The notes beneath the pieces are model-generated. The model was not told the origin of the DNA. It saw nothing but the letters and a program-made list of their open reading frames with translations, and made no database searches. Shown here piece after piece: positions 11,721 to 20,686 of a stretch of DNA of 64,000 nt. A program made the translations under genes and the position numbers. How positions within the stretch are numbered: position 1 is the first letter of the stretch; each line of letters begins with the position of its first letter. Source of the stretch: Rhodobium gokarnense (GTDB lineage: Bacteria; Pseudomonadota; Alphaproteobacteria; Rhizobiales; Rhodobiaceae); NCBI RefSeq assembly GCF_025961475.1, contig NZ_JAOQNS010000003.1, forward strand, positions 72,501 through 136,500, in the 5' to 3' direction.

Positions 11721-12974
11721 TTACTGTTTGTCGAGTCCGTATACCGAATGCAAAGTCCGCACCGCAAGTTCGGTATAGGCTTGGTCGATCAATACGGAAA
11801 TCTTAATTTCCGAGGTGGAGATCGCCAGAATATTGATATTCCGGTCGGCAAGAGCCTGGAAGGCGCGGGCCGCAACGCCGGCGTGCGAGCGCATGCCGAC
11901 GCCAACGACGGAGACCTTGACCACGTCGCGCACGCCCTCGATCTCGGTATAGGTGAGCGTGTTGCGGGCCGATTCGATGACCTGCTTGGCCTGGTCGTAG
12001 CTGCTGTCGGGCACCGTGAAGGTGATGTCCGTGGTCGATCCGTCCGGCGAGACGTTCTGCACGATCATGTCGACATTGATATGCGCATCGGCGAGCCTGA
12101 CGAAGACGTCGGCGGCAACGCCCGGCTTGTCGGCAACGCCGCGGATCGATATCTGCGCCTCTTCCTTGGAATAGGCGATTCCGGTGACGACCTGCTGTTC
12201 CACGATTTCGTCCTCGTCGCAGATAAGGGTTCCATGTGGCAATCCGTTGGCGCCGTCCGTGGCCGTTGCCGGATCCTCGAAGCTGGAGCGCACCATGACT
12301 CGGACGCCCTTGACCATGGCAAGCTCGACGGAGCGCACCTGCAGCACCTTGGCGCCGAGCGAGGCCATTTCCAGCATCTCCTCAAAGGAGACTTTTTCAA
12401 GCCGCCGCGCCCGGGCGACGATCCGCGGATCGGTGGTGTAGACGCCGTCGACGTCGGTGTAGATGTCGCAGCGGTCCGCGTTGATGGCCGCGGCGATCGC
12501 CACCGCGCTGGTATCGGAGCCGCCGCGCCCCAATGTCGCGATGCGGTTGTCCGGGGAAATGCCCTGGAAGCCGGCGACCACAGCGACCTGATTCTGTTCC
12601 AGCCGCTCGATCAGCCGCCCGCCGTCGATCTCCTCGATGCGCGCCACGCTGTGCGCCGCATCGGTCTTGATCGGGATCTGCCAGCCCTGCCAGGAGCGGG
12701 CATCGACGCCCATCGCCTGCAGCACCAGGGCAAGGAGCCCGGACGACACCTGTTCGCCGGAGGCGACCACCGCGTCGTATTCGCGGGCATCGTGCAGCGG
12801 CGAGGCCTCGCGGGCGAGCGCCACCAGCTTATTGGTCTCGCCGGCCATCGCCGAGACGACGACGGCGACCTGGTGGCCTGCGTCGACCTCGCGCTTGACG
12901 TGGCGCGCCACGTTGCGAATACGATCGATATCGGCGACGGACGTGCCGCCAAATTTCATCACCAGCCGGGCCAT
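11721..12974 (-). CDS. lysC: Aspartate kinase
   Basis: Phosphorylates aspartate, the first step toward lysine, threonine, methionine and diaminopimelate. The 417-residue protein begins with the kinase signature KFGGTSVAD, has GRGGSDTSAVA in the nucleotide-binding part, and ends in two ACT domains (from about residue 265: ISIRGVADKPGVAADVF, and VVGVGMRSHAGVAARAF), which normally carry feedback inhibition. Length and order match the monofunctional class found in Alphaproteobacteria. It is the first gene of the lysC-ptsP-prfA-prmC run and is divergent from ubiG across 178 bp. Confidence 0.97.
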   Translation of the reverse strand: MARLVMKFGGTSVADIDRIRNVARHVKREVDAGHQVAVVVSAMAGETNKLVALAREASPLHDAREYDAVVASGEQVSSGLLALVLQAMGVDARSWQGWQIPIKTDAAHSVARIEEIDGGRLIERLEQNQVAVVAGFQGISPDNRIATLGRGGSDTSAVAIAAAINADRCDIYTDVDGVYTTDPRIVARARRLEKVSFEEMLEMASLGAKVLQVRSVELAMVKGVRVMVRSSFEDPATATDGANGLPHGTLICDEDEIVEQQVVTGIAYSKEEAQISIRGVADKPGVAADVFVRLADAHINVDMIVQNVSPDGSTTDITFTVPDSSYDQAKQVIESARNTLTYTEIEGVRDVVKVSVVGVGMRSHAGVAARAFQALADRNINILAISTSEIKISVLIDQAYTELAVRTLHSVYGLDKQ

Positions 12975-13152
12975 GGGGCGAAACTCGTGTCCGGATTGCC
13001 TCGGATTGACGGGGGCACGACTGGGCCGCGCCGGGTCGGCGCATCAATACAGAGAACGCGCCGACATCGCAACGGCGACATCTGCAGCTTGACATCCGCG
13101 CCCGTCGGCCCGAGTTACCCGCCTAGAGACGTGCCACTTTCGGAGACCCGCC

Positions 13153-13938
13153 ATGACCGCAGCCGCCCCGGAAAAGAAAACGGCCGAGCCCCCCTTTGCG
13201 GAAACGGGGACAGTCGACGCCGACGAGGTCGCGCGGTTCTCCGCCATGGCCGACGCCTGGTGGGACCCGACCGGCAAGTTCCGGCCGCTGCACAAGATCA
13301 ATCCGGTCCGGCTCGCCTATATCCGCGACACCGTGACCCGCCAGTTGCGGCGCGACGCCAAGGCGGACAAACCGCTGAAGGGCCTGAAGCTTCTCGACAT
13401 CGGCTGCGGCGGCGGGCTGCTTTCCGAACCGATGGCGCGGCTCGGCGCAACGGTCGTCGGCGCCGATCCCTCCCGCAACAACATCGAGACCGCGCGGGTC
13501 CATGCCGAGCGCAGCGGAGTTGAGATCGACTACCGGCAGACGACGGCGGAAGACATCGCCGCGGGCGGGGAAAAATTCGACGTCATCCTCAACATGGAAG
13601 TGGTCGAGCACGTCGCCGACGTCGACCTTTTCCTGAAGACCTGCGCTGACTTGCTGAAGCCGGGCGGGATCATGACCGTCGCCACCCTCAACCGCACCCT
13701 GAAGGCCTATGCGCTGGCCATCGTCGGCGCGGAATATATCCTGCGCTGGCTGCCGCGCGGCACCCACCAGTGGGAAAAGTTCCTGAAGCCGGCGGAACTG
13801 CAGGCCTCGCTTGAGGCCGCCGGGCTCGAGGTCATCGACCGCTCCGGCATCGTCTTCGATCCCCTGCGCGACCAGTGGAACGCCTCGCCGGACATGAGCG
13901 TCAACTACATGCTGGCGACACAGAAGCCGATGGAATAG
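13153..13938 (+). CDS. ubiG: Ubiquinone biosynthesis O-methyltransferase UbiG
   Basis: SAM-dependent methyltransferase that carries out both O-methylations in ubiquinone synthesis. The 261-residue protein shows the UbiG signature [21 protein letters not shown] near residue 35, SAM motif [17 protein letters not shown], the acidic ribose-binding VGADPS, and motif NMEVVEHV. The C-terminal [14 protein letters not shown] is also typical. Start ATG 13153 is preceded by GGAGACCCGCC. It is divergent from lysC and convergent with the DUF1178 gene. Confidence 0.95.
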   Translation: MTAAAPEKKTAEPPFAETGTVDADEVARFSAMADAWWDPTGKFRPLHKINPVRLAYIRDTVTRQLRRDAKADKPLKGLKLLDIGCGGGLLSEPMARLGATVVGADPSRNNIETARVHAERSGVEIDYRQTTAEDIAAGGEKFDVILNMEVVEHVADVDLFLKTCADLLKPGGIMTVATLNRTLKAYALAIVGAEYILRWLPRGTHQWEKFLKPAELQASLEAAGLEVIDRSGIVFDPLRDQWNASPDMSVNYMLATQKPME

Positions 13939-13964
13939 GCGGCGGCGCGACCGGCCGCGGCCGG

Positions 13965-14507
13965 TCAGTTGTGCTCTTCCGGCAGCCTCGGCAGCGGCAG
14001 AACGTCAATGCCCTCTTCCAGAAGCTCCGCGGCATCCTCGAGGGTCGCCTCGCCGTAGATGCCGCGCTTTTCCTCGTCGCCGAAATGCATCGCCCGGGCG
14101 ACCTTCGGGAATTCCTTGCCGACGTTTTCCGCGTTCTCGGTGACGAATTTCTTCACCTCGCGCACCATCTCGACCAGCTTCGTCATCTGCTTGTCACTGA
14201 GATGGCCGGAGATCTCAGGCGCCTGCGCGGGTGCCGGCGCGGCGACGGGCACCGGAACCTTGGCCGCCGGCTGCGGGGCCGCGCCGCCCTGCGAGGACGC
14301 ATCCGAATGCGCCTGGTCCGCAGGCGGCGCCGCGCGCGAGCGTGCCGTCACCACCGACGGCGCCATCAGCCGCTTGGCGATCTCGCGGTTGCCGCAATGG
14401 GGACAGGAGATCGCGCCCTCGGCGATCTGCCGGTCGCAGTCGTCGGAGCCGCGGAACCAGATCTCCAGGTCGTGGCCGTTGCCGCAGACGAGTTGGTAGC
14501 GGATCAT
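13965..14507 (-). CDS. DUF1178 family protein
   Basis: A 180-residue protein typical of Alphaproteobacteria, function unknown. The N-terminus holds a likely zinc-ribbon: a cysteine at residue 8 followed by GNGHDLEIWF, a CD at about 24, and CPHCG at about 35. The middle is A/P/Q-rich and probably disordered; the C-terminus (SDKQMTKLVEMVREVKKFV ... AEELLEEGIDVLPLPRLP) is helical and ends in the family's conserved tail. The ATG at 14507 overlaps the nitrilase stop by 4 bp. Fourth gene of comF-grxC-nit-DUF1178. Confidence 0.88.
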   Translation of the reverse strand: MIRYQLVCGNGHDLEIWFRGSDDCDRQIAEGAISCPHCGNREIAKRLMAPSVVTARSRAAPPADQAHSDASSQGGAAPQPAAKVPVPVAAPAPAQAPEISGHLSDKQMTKLVEMVREVKKFVTENAENVGKEFPKVARAMHFGDEEKRGIYGEATLEDAAELLEEGIDVLPLPRLPEEHN

Positions 14508-15358
14508 TCGCTCGTGCTTTCGAAAGGCCCGGGCAGCCCCTCCGTCTCGATGTCCCGGTCGTGGGTCAGGGCCGGGATGCGCTTGCGGGCCGCATCCACC
14601 TCGGCCGGATCGATCATCGCCTGGATGACGCCGGGATCGGTGCCGGCCTCGGCGAGGATCTCGCCCCACGGGTTGATGATCAGGCTGTGCCCGAATGTAT
14701 CACGTCCGTTCTCGTGATGCCCGCCCTGGGCCGCTGCAATGACGAAGGAGCCGGTCTCGATCGCCCGGGCGCGCAGGAGCACGTGCCAGTGGGCTGCGCC
14801 CGTCTGCTTGGTGAAGGCGGCCGGCGCGGTCAAAAGCCCGGCCCCGGCCCGTGCCAGCGCCCGGTAGAGATAAGCAAAACGCAAATCGTAGCAGATCGAA
14901 AAGCCGAGGCGGATCCAGGGAAGGTCGGCGACGGCCACGGCCGAGCCCGGCTGATAGGTCGCCGATTCCCGATAGGATTCGCCGCCGTCGAGATCGACGT
15001 CGAACATGTGGATCTTGTCGTAGCGGGCCGCGATCCCGCCGGTCGGCGAGATCAGATAGCCGCGGTTGGCGGCCTTGTCGGGCCCGACGCGCACGGCCAG
15101 CGATCCGATATGGAGCCAGATATTGAGGTCGTCGGCGAGACGCCTCAGCCGTGCCAGGCTCCGATCGCAGGCTTCCGGCGTGATGTTCTCGAACAACATC
15201 TTGCGGTCGAGCTCCATCAGCGCCGTCTGCTCGGGCGTCTGCACGAACCGGGCACCGCCGAGCGCTGCCTGACGGATCAGCGAAACCGCCTCGTCGATAT
15301 TGTTGGAAACGCTTCGTCCGGCCCGAAGCTGGACACAGGCGGCTTGAAAAGCGCCCAT
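14504..15358 (-). CDS. Nitrilase-superfamily carbon-nitrogen hydrolase (Nit-like)
   Basis: A 284-residue amidase of the nitrilase superfamily with the full Glu-Lys-Cys triad: E43 (QTPEQTAL), K115 (RYDKIHMFDVD) and C156 (FSICYDLRF). The sequence is close to the Nit1/Nit2 branch, whose members hydrolyse deaminated glutathione or omega-amides; that substrate fits the neighbouring glutaredoxin gene but is inference. It lies 42 bp after grxC and overlaps the DUF1178 gene by 4 bp, so the four genes are likely one operon. Confidence 0.92.
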   Translation of the reverse strand: MGAFQAACVQLRAGRSVSNNIDEAVSLIRQAALGGARFVQTPEQTALMELDRKMLFENITPEACDRSLARLRRLADDLNIWLHIGSLAVRVGPDKAANRGYLISPTGGIAARYDKIHMFDVDLDGGESYRESATYQPGSAVAVADLPWIRLGFSICYDLRFAYLYRALARAGAGLLTAPAAFTKQTGAAHWHVLLRARAIETGSFVIAAAQGGHHENGRDTFGHSLIINPWGEILAEAGTDPGVIQAMIDPAEVDAARKRIPALTHDRDIETEGLPGPFESTSE

Positions 15359-15400
15359 TCGGTCACCTTGATCAATGGAACAAAAGAACGCCCGTGAGGA

Positions 15401-15658
15401 TCATGCAGCGAGCAACGGATCGAGCTTGCCCTGGCGCTCAAGCGCATAGAGTTCGTCGCACCCCCCGACATGGACGTCGCCGATAAATATCTGCGGAAAC
15501 GTGCTGCCGCCATTCGCCCTTTTGATCATTTCCTGCCGTTTCGACGGGTCGAAGGTAGCATCGATCTCGGTGAACTCGGCGCCCTTTTCGGCAAGGAGGC
15601 GTTTTGCCGAAGAGCAATAACCGCAGAATTTGCGGGTGTAGATGACGATTTCGGGCAT
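15401..15658 (-). CDS. grxC: Glutaredoxin 3
   Basis: A small (85-residue) dithiol glutaredoxin that reduces disulfides with glutathione. It has the active site C12-G-Y-C15 directly after IVIYTRKF, the cis-proline segment STFPQIFIGD and the glutathione-binding HVGGCDELYAL. ATG 15658 is chosen because GGAGA lies about 5 nt upstream; an in-frame TTG at 15661 is less likely. Second gene of the comF-grxC-nit-DUF1178 unit. Confidence 0.95.
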   Translation of the reverse strand: MPEIVIYTRKFCGYCSSAKRLLAEKGAEFTEIDATFDPSKRQEMIKRANGGSTFPQIFIGDVHVGGCDELYALERQGKLDPLLAA

Positions 15659-15718
15659 CAACGTCTCCGTCAGGCCGGTCTGCCGGGAAAGGCAACCGGG
15701 ATCAATATCTTCTCTTTC

Positions 15719-16531
15719 TTATATTATGCCCGTTTCCTTCCCGACAACCCTTGCGAAAACAAGTACATCAACCGATTGTGCGCCGCCGCGAAGAAGCGCC
15801 CTGGTCGAAGCCTTGACCGTGGCACCGGAGGTCAGCACGTCGTCGATGAGAAGAACCCGCTTGCCCGCGACGGCCGGGCGCCGCTCCGCGGGCACCCGGA
15901 ATGCCCCGCGCACATTGCGGTCCCGCTCGCTGCCGGTCAGCCCGACCTGGTGCTGGGTGGCGCGAATGCGGTGGAGGATGAGCGGGTCGAAGGCTACGCC
16001 GGCGAGCCGGGAAATTTCCGCCCCGAGCAGCGCCGCCTGGTTGAAGCGCCGCCGCCACAGCCGCCAGCGATGCAGCGGCACCGGCACGATGACGTCCGCC
16101 TCCATGAGGAGTTCCCTCCCGGCCCGCGCCATCAGCCGCGCCATCAGGCGCACATGCTCGGTGTGGTCGCGATATTTGAAGCCATGGACGATGTCGCGGG
16201 CGACGTCGTCGAAGACGGCGGCGGCCCGCGCCCGCTCGAACGGCGGCGGATCGGCGATCGCCTCGGCGCTGAGCGCGCCCTCGCCGAGATCGTAGGAGAA
16301 CGGAATGCCGAGCCGGGCGCAATAGGGCTTGTCGATCAGGGTCAGCCGCGACCAGCAGTCCGCGCACAGCGCATCGGCCACCGCCACCGGCTGCCGGCAG
16401 GCCATGCAAACGGGCGGCAGAACCAGATCGAACAGCGCGCGCCCGGCGGAACCGATCGCGGAGCCGGCACGCCGAAGCCGTCCCGGTTCGGGCGCGATAG
16501 CAGTATCGGCAAAGGCGGGATCCGGCATCAT
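15719..16531 (-). CDS. ComF family phosphoribosyltransferase-like protein
   Basis: A ComF/GntX-like protein of about 270 residues. The N-terminal half has a zinc-binding double-zinc-ribbon pattern (CMACRQ ... CADCW) followed by the FKYRDHTEHVRLMA segment. The C-terminal half is a type I phosphoribosyltransferase fold with the PRPP loop LLIDDVLTSGATV. In naturally competent bacteria ComF is needed for DNA uptake; in most Alphaproteobacteria the role is unknown. Adjacent ATGs at 16531 and 16528 precede MPDPAFAD; the frame is open back to 16633 but upstream residues look non-coding. It is divergent from the methyltransferase gene. Confidence 0.88.
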   Translation of the reverse strand: MMPDPAFADTAIAPEPGRLRRAGSAIGSAGRALFDLVLPPVCMACRQPVAVADALCADCWSRLTLIDKPYCARLGIPFSYDLGEGALSAEAIADPPPFERARAAAVFDDVARDIVHGFKYRDHTEHVRLMARLMARAGRELLMEADVIVPVPLHRWRLWRRRFNQAALLGAEISRLAGVAFDPLILHRIRATQHQVGLTGSERDRNVRGAFRVPAERRPAVAGKRVLLIDDVLTSGATVKASTRALLRGGAQSVDVLVFARVVGKETGII

Positions 16532-16662
16532 GCTACAACGATAGCGCGAAGAACGGTCTCCGTCATCCGCGCCGGCAGCATCGATCGACATATCGGCTTT
16601 GACCATCGCGCTCCCCGGACCCATAACCACCACAACGGAACGGCAAGCCGAAAGGAGAAGGT

Positions 16663-17556
16663 GTGGCCGACGACAGCCGGGTCTTTGATCGCGAACTCCT
16701 GAAGACGCGCCGCCGCCGGGCCCTTGCCCGCAGCGGCGAGCCGGCCGATTTCCTCGCCCGCATCGTTGCCGAAGACCTCGCCGAAAGGCTGAAGGCCGTC
16801 ACCCGCGACTTCGACATCGCCGTCGACCTCGGCGGCATCGCGGGCGCGGCCACGGGCGCCATCCTGGAAACCGGCAAGGTCGACATGCTCATCCGCGCCG
16901 ACGACCTCGCCGGAGGCGGTCCGGCGCCGGGCATCCCCATCACCATCGATGCCGAGATCCTGCCCTTTGCCGAATCGTCCCTCGACCTCGTCGTCTCCTC
17001 GCTCTCCCTGCAATTCGTCAACGACCTGCCGGGAACCCTCGTCCAGATCCGCAAGGCGCTGCGGCCGGACGGCCTGTTCCTCGGCACCGTCATCGGCGGC
17101 GATACACTGAGCGAACTGAGGATCGCGCTCACCGAGGCCGAAATCGAGGTCACCGGCGGCATCAGCCCGCGCGTTGCCCCGGCGCTGGACGTGCGCGATG
17201 CCGGCGCTCTATTGCAGCGGGCGGGCTTCGCCCTTCCGGTCGTCGACCGCGACGCCCTCACCGTGCGCTACGACACGCTGTTCGACCTCGCCCGCGACTT
17301 GCGGGCGATGGCCGCCGCCAACTGCCTTGCCGAGCGCCGGCGGGCGCCGACGCCGAAGGCCCTGTTCCTGAGGGCGGCGGAAATCTATGCGGAGAAATTC
17401 AGCGATCCGGACGGGCGCATCCGCGCCACCTTCGAGGTGATCTCGCTGTCCGGCTGGGCACCCGACGAGAGCCAGCAAAAGCCGCTGAAGCCCGGCTCGG
17501 CGAGGGCAAGTCTCGCCGATGCCCTCAATACGGAAAAACCTAGCGACGCAGGATGA
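16663..17556 (+). CDS. SAM-dependent methyltransferase, BioC/NDUFAF5-like
   Basis: A 297-residue class I methyltransferase. It resembles the BioC/NDUFAF5 group in its start (VFDRELLKTRRRRAL), a degenerate SAM motif I (AVDLGGIAGAATGAIL), motif LPFAESSLDLVVSSLSLQFVNDLP (split here for length: LPFAESSLDL, then VVSSLSLQFVNDLP) and GLFLGTVIGGDTLSELR. NDUFAF5 hydroxylates a complex I arginine in mitochondria, whose ancestors were alphaproteobacterial, so a complex I assembly role is a reasonable inference. The start is GTG at 16663 behind AAGGAGAAG. Its 3' end overlaps the convergent pilin-like gene by 17 bp. Confidence 0.85.
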   Translation: MADDSRVFDRELLKTRRRRALARSGEPADFLARIVAEDLAERLKAVTRDFDIAVDLGGIAGAATGAILETGKVDMLIRADDLAGGGPAPGIPITIDAEILPFAESSLDLVVSSLSLQFVNDLPGTLVQIRKALRPDGLFLGTVIGGDTLSELRIALTEAEIEVTGGISPRVAPALDVRDAGALLQRAGFALPVVDRDALTVRYDTLFDLARDLRAMAAANCLAERRRAPTPKALFLRAAEIYAEKFSDPDGRIRATFEVISLSGWAPDESQQKPLKPGSARASLADALNTEKPSDAG

Positions 17557-17824
17557 CCGGCGGCAGTTGCGGGCAGGTGACCGCGCTCGGCGCCGTCGCC
17601 GCGTCCTTGCGGGCAGCGGTGATTGAGCCGGTGATCAGCATGTCGACGCCGTCCGGCGCCTCCGCATATTGGCGTTCCTTAGCCGGCTGAATACCAAGGC
17701 CGAGCGCCAGCAACCCCACCGACAGGGCCATCGCGAGCGAGGCCGAGATCAACGCGAAATCAAGGGCGCCCATCCCGCGCTCATCGCGCCAGAAACGGCG
17801 GGCGCCCGAAAGAAACCGACCCAT
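17540..17824 (-). CDS. Flp/TadE-like small membrane protein
   Basis: A 94-residue protein with a basic start, a DERG motif at 14-17 and one hydrophobic segment (ALISASLAMALSVGLLALGLG). This is the layout of type IVb pilins or pseudopilins, in which prepilin peptidase cuts after the Gly and residue +5 is Glu. Here +5 and +6 are Asp22 and Phe23 in place of Glu-Tyr, and a 50-residue polar tail follows. It could be a TadE/F-like minor component rather than a major pilin. ATG 17824 has GGAG about 10 nt upstream. Confidence 0.65.
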   Translation of the reverse strand: MGRFLSGARRFWRDERGMGALDFALISASLAMALSVGLLALGLGIQPAKERQYAEAPDGVDMLITGSITAARKDAATAPSAVTCPQLPPVILRR

Positions 17825-17988
17825 GAGCGAACACTCCATCGACACGAAAACCAGCCGGCCAAGCACGCAAGGCGCCGGCCGAACGCCGATGACGATACGG
17901 GATCGCACTTAATACTTCGGTAACGACGAGGACGGAATTGGCGCGATGGCCGCGGTGTGCCGGAAATCTTGCAGGGCAGCCGCTTCGT

Positions 17989-18204
17989 TCAGGAGGACCC
18001 CGGATACATCTCCAGGATTCGCCCGAAGTAGTTTTCCGATAACTCCGTGCCCAACTGGCTGATAGCGGTGATCGCCATGACGCCCGTGATTATCGCAACG
18101 AGCGCGTATTCGATCGCGGTCGTGCCGCGTTCGTCGGCAGCAAAACACCGTAGCAGATCGGAAAATTGTCGTTTTGAAACCGTAAGGTAGGTCTTTTCCG
18201 CCAT
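17989..18204 (-). CDS. Flp family type IVb pilin
   Basis: A 71-residue pilin with the class III prepilin signal: DERG27 followed by TTAIEY, giving Glu at +5 and Tyr at +6 after the expected cleavage, and then a single hydrophobic helix (ALVAIITGVMAITAI). Such pilins form the Flp adhesive fibre assembled by the Tad system. No tad or cpa genes are in this window, so the secretion machinery must lie elsewhere or be missing. ATG 18204 is preceded by GGCAGGA. It lies upstream of the second, atypical pilin-like gene on the same strand. Confidence 0.88.
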   Translation of the reverse strand: MAEKTYLTVSKRQFSDLLRCFAADERGTTAIEYALVAIITGVMAITAISQLGTELSENYFGRILEMYPGSS

Positions 18205-18247
18205 TCCTGCCTCGCAGCGCATGGGCCGCGACACCGCAGGTGATTGC

Positions 18248-18646
18248 CTAGAGCAGGTCAATCAGGTGCGGGATCAGCGGCTCGTCCGCCGGCGGCATCG
18301 GATAATCCCTGAGCCGCGCCGGGCGCACCCATTTCAGGTCCTGCCCCTCGCGCGCCTCGACCGTTCCCGACCATCTCCGGCAGACGTAAAGTGGCATCAA
18401 AAGGTGAAAATCCTCATAAGCGTAGCTGGCGAAGGTAAGCGGCGCGAGGCAGGCCGGATTGATGTCGATGCCGAGCTCTTCGTTGAGTTCGCGGATCAGG
18501 GAATCTTCCGGCCGCTCGCCGGGCTCCAACTTGCCGCCGGGAAATTCCCACAGGCCTGCGAGCGCCTTGCCCTCGGGACGCCGGGCGATCAGCACCCGCC
18601 CGTCCACATCGATGAGCGCACAGGCAACGACGAGAAGGAGATTCAT
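18248..18646 (-). CDS. mutT: (Deoxy)nucleoside triphosphate pyrophosphohydrolase, MutT-like
   Basis: A 132-residue Nudix hydrolase. The Nudix box is complete (GX5EX7REUXEEXGU, from GGKLEPGERPED through RELNEELG) and is preceded by the MutT-type sequence EGKALAGLWEFPGG. MutT removes 8-oxo-dGTP to prevent A:T to C:G mutation. The start ATG at 18646 overlaps the end of the upstream GNAT gene by 4 bp. Last gene of the parvulin-argJ-GNAT-mutT unit, the order usual in Hyphomicrobiales. Confidence 0.93.
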   Translation of the reverse strand: MNLLLVVACALIDVDGRVLIARRPEGKALAGLWEFPGGKLEPGERPEDSLIRELNEELGIDINPACLAPLTFASYAYEDFHLLMPLYVCRRWSGTVEAREGQDLKWVRPARLRDYPMPPADEPLIPHLIDLL

Positions 18647-19431
18647 CCGGTCCCTTCCTCCGCAGGCCGGGGGGCCCGCCGGTAGTGATAGCGATAGGCC
18701 TCGGCGAACCCGCAGCCTTCGTAAAGGGCGCGCGCCGGGGCATTGTCGACTTCGACGCCGATCCAGAACAGCGTGGCGCCGGCGCCTGCCGCCCACGCGA
18801 ACGCCGCCCCAAGGCAGGCCCGCGCATGGCCGCGGCGCCGGGCGGCGGGGTCGGTGGCGACCGCAAAGACCGTCGCAATATCCCGGTGCAGCGCCGCGAT
18901 CAGGCAGCTTGCGGGCATCCCCTCCCGGTCGCGGGCGAGCACGAAGACGGTCTCGTCGGCCATCGCGGACAGGATCGCCCAGAAGCCGGCCCGCTCCCGG
19001 TCCGACTGGTTGGAGAACCGGGCGACAGCGCCGAGGAACTCGTCCGTCGCCGTCTCCAGGACCTCGACAGCCTGGGCCGGCGTCGCGGCCTCCGTGACCG
19101 GCACCGCAGGGGCGTCGCGGACCAGCATCAGCGTCTCGCCGAAGCGCGCAAACCCGAGCGCATCCGTCCGGGCAAGGACGGGCGCGGGCGTCAGCGGCGT
19201 TACCCTGACCACCGGATCGAGGCCGGCGCGACGATAGAGGCGAAAGACCCAGTCGAGCCGCTCGTCCGTCCCGTCCCCGTCATGGGGATCGAGAATGTTG
19301 AGGGAGTTGGCGCGGTTGGTGTGGCCGCCGGAAATCCGGACGATCCAGCTCCCGTCGATCGCCGTGCGGACGCCCGGCCAGACCGAGAGCTGGGCGTCCT
19401 CGATGCGGCGGACGAGGGCGGGATCGGCCAC
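18643..19431 (-). CDS. GNAT family N-acetyltransferase
   Basis: A 262-residue acetyltransferase. The GNAT signature is in the C-terminal part: VFAVATDPAARRRGHARACL (acetyl-CoA loop RRRGHA), then ALYEGCGFAEAYRYHYR. The N-terminal half (EDAQLSVWPGVRTAIDGSW-RISGGHTNRANSLN) is specific to the group found between argJ and mutT. The start appears to be GTG at 19431, six bases after the argJ stop. The substrate is unknown; the neighbourhood with argJ does not prove a role in arginine synthesis. Confidence 0.85.
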   Translation of the reverse strand: MADPALVRRIEDAQLSVWPGVRTAIDGSWIVRISGGHTNRANSLNILDPHDGDGTDERLDWVFRLYRRAGLDPVVRVTPLTPAPVLARTDALGFARFGETLMLVRDAPAVPVTEAATPAQAVEVLETATDEFLGAVARFSNQSDRERAGFWAILSAMADETVFVLARDREGMPASCLIAALHRDIATVFAVATDPAARRRGHARACLGAAFAWAAGAGATLFWIGVEVDNAPARALYEGCGFAEAYRYHYRRAPRPAEEGTG

Positions 19432-19437
19432 GTGCCG

Positions 19438-20679
19438 TCAGCTCCGGTAGTCGCCGTTGATGGCGATGTAGCCCTTTGTGAGGTCGCAGGTCCACACCGT
19501 GTCGCGTCCCTTGCCGAGGCCGAGGTCGACGCGGATGGCGATCTCCGGCTCTTTCATCACCGCCGAGGCGGCCGCCTCCGAATAGTCCGGGTCGCGCTCG
19601 CCCTCGACGGCGACGCGCACGTCGCCGAACCAGATCGCCAGCCGGTCCCGGTCGGCCGGCTCGCCGGCCTTGCCGACGGCCATGACGACGCGGCCCCAAT
19701 TGGCGTCCTCGCCGGCGATCGCGGTCTTGACCAGCGGCGAATTGGCGATCGCCATGCCGATCTTTCGGGCCGACGCCTTGGAGGTCGCGCCCTCAACGGT
19801 GATGGAAACGAACTTGCGCGCCCCCTCGCCGTCCTTGACCACCTGGTGGGCGAGGTCGAGGAGGAGACCGTCAAACGCCTTGCGGAAGGCGAAAAGCCGG
19901 CGGTCGCCGGGCTCGGCAATCTCTGGCGCGCCGCGCGTCGCGGCAGCACCCGTGGCGAACGCCAGCACCGTGTCGCTGGTCGAGGTATCGCCGTCGACGG
20001 TGATGGCGTTGAACGAGTCCTTCACGCCGCGCGAAAGGAGCTTCTGCAGTACGGCCGCCTTGATCGGCGCATCGGTGAAGACGAAGGACAGCATGGTCGC
20101 CATGTCCGGCGCGATCATGCCGGAGCCCTTGGCAATGCCGACGAGCGTCGTCTCGACGCCGCCGATCTTTGCCGTCGCCGTCGCCACCTTCGCGAAAGTG
20201 TCGGTGGTCATGATCGCCTTGGCCGCGTCCAGGAACCGGCCGGACACCGCATCGCGCACCAGCCCGTCGACGACGGCCCCGAACTTCGTCGCATCGAGCG
20301 GCTCGCCGATGACGCCTGTGGAGGCGAGATAGACCTCCTCAGGCGTGCAGCCCGCCGCCGCCGCCATCTGGTCGGCGGAAAGCTTCACGGCCTCGGCACC
20401 GCGTTTTCCCGTAAAGGCATTGGCGTTGCCGGAATTGACGAGAAGCGCCCCGGCCCGGCCGTGGCCGAGGTTCTGCTTGCACCAGTCGACCGGCGCGGAG
20501 GCGCATTTCGACTTCGTGAAGACGCCGGCAACCTCGGCCCCGCCGTCGAAGACGACGGCGAGCACGTCGGTGCGGCCCTTGTACTTGATGCCGGCCGCGA
20601 CTGTTGCCAGCCGCACGCCGGCGACCTCCGGCGGCTCGGGATAGGAGGCCGGCGCGAACGGCGAGGGCGTCAGCTCCAT
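19438..20679 (-). CDS. argJ: Bifunctional glutamate N-acetyltransferase / N-acetylglutamate synthase ArgJ
   Basis: Transfers acetyl from N-acetylornithine to glutamate in the cyclic arginine pathway and can also use acetyl-CoA. The 413-residue precursor cuts itself into alpha and beta chains between Ala194 and Thr195 in [13 protein letters not shown], Thr195 becoming the nucleophile. The oxyanion-hole STGVIGEPL lies at 120-128. The C-terminus [13 protein letters not shown] is the conserved ArgJ end. It follows the parvulin gene by 7 bp. argE, at 45.7 kb in this window, would make an acetylornithine deacetylase as well, so both routes are present. Confidence 0.96.
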   Translation of the reverse strand: MELTPSPFAPASYPEPPEVAGVRLATVAAGIKYKGRTDVLAVVFDGGAEVAGVFTKSKCASAPVDWCKQNLGHGRAGALLVNSGNANAFTGKRGAEAVKLSADQMAAAAGCTPEEVYLASTGVIGEPLDATKFGAVVDGLVRDAVSGRFLDAAKAIMTTDTFAKVATATAKIGGVETTLVGIAKGSGMIAPDMATMLSFVFTDAPIKAAVLQKLLSRGVKDSFNAITVDGDTSTSDTVLAFATGAAATRGAPEIAEPGDRRLFAFRKAFDGLLLDLAHQVVKDGEGARKFVSITVEGATSKASARKIGMAIANSPLVKTAIAGEDANWGRVVMAVGKAGEPADRDRLAIWFGDVRVAVEGERDPDYSEAAASAVMKEPEIAIRVDLGLGKGRDTVWTCDLTKGYIAINGDYRS

Positions 20680-20686
20680 GGCGCGC

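Noticed and set aside
7697-11806. A 1369-codon open frame on the plus strand opposite prfA and ptsP
   Set aside because: It has no family motifs, is rich in Arg, Ala and His, and lies antisense to two certain genes. High third-position GC leaves few stop codons in that frame.
13950-13965. The perfect palindrome ACCGGCCGCGGCCGGT between ubiG and the DUF1178 gene
   Set aside because: No loop and no T-run, and it overlaps a stop codon; in DNA this GC-rich such a palindrome can arise by chance.
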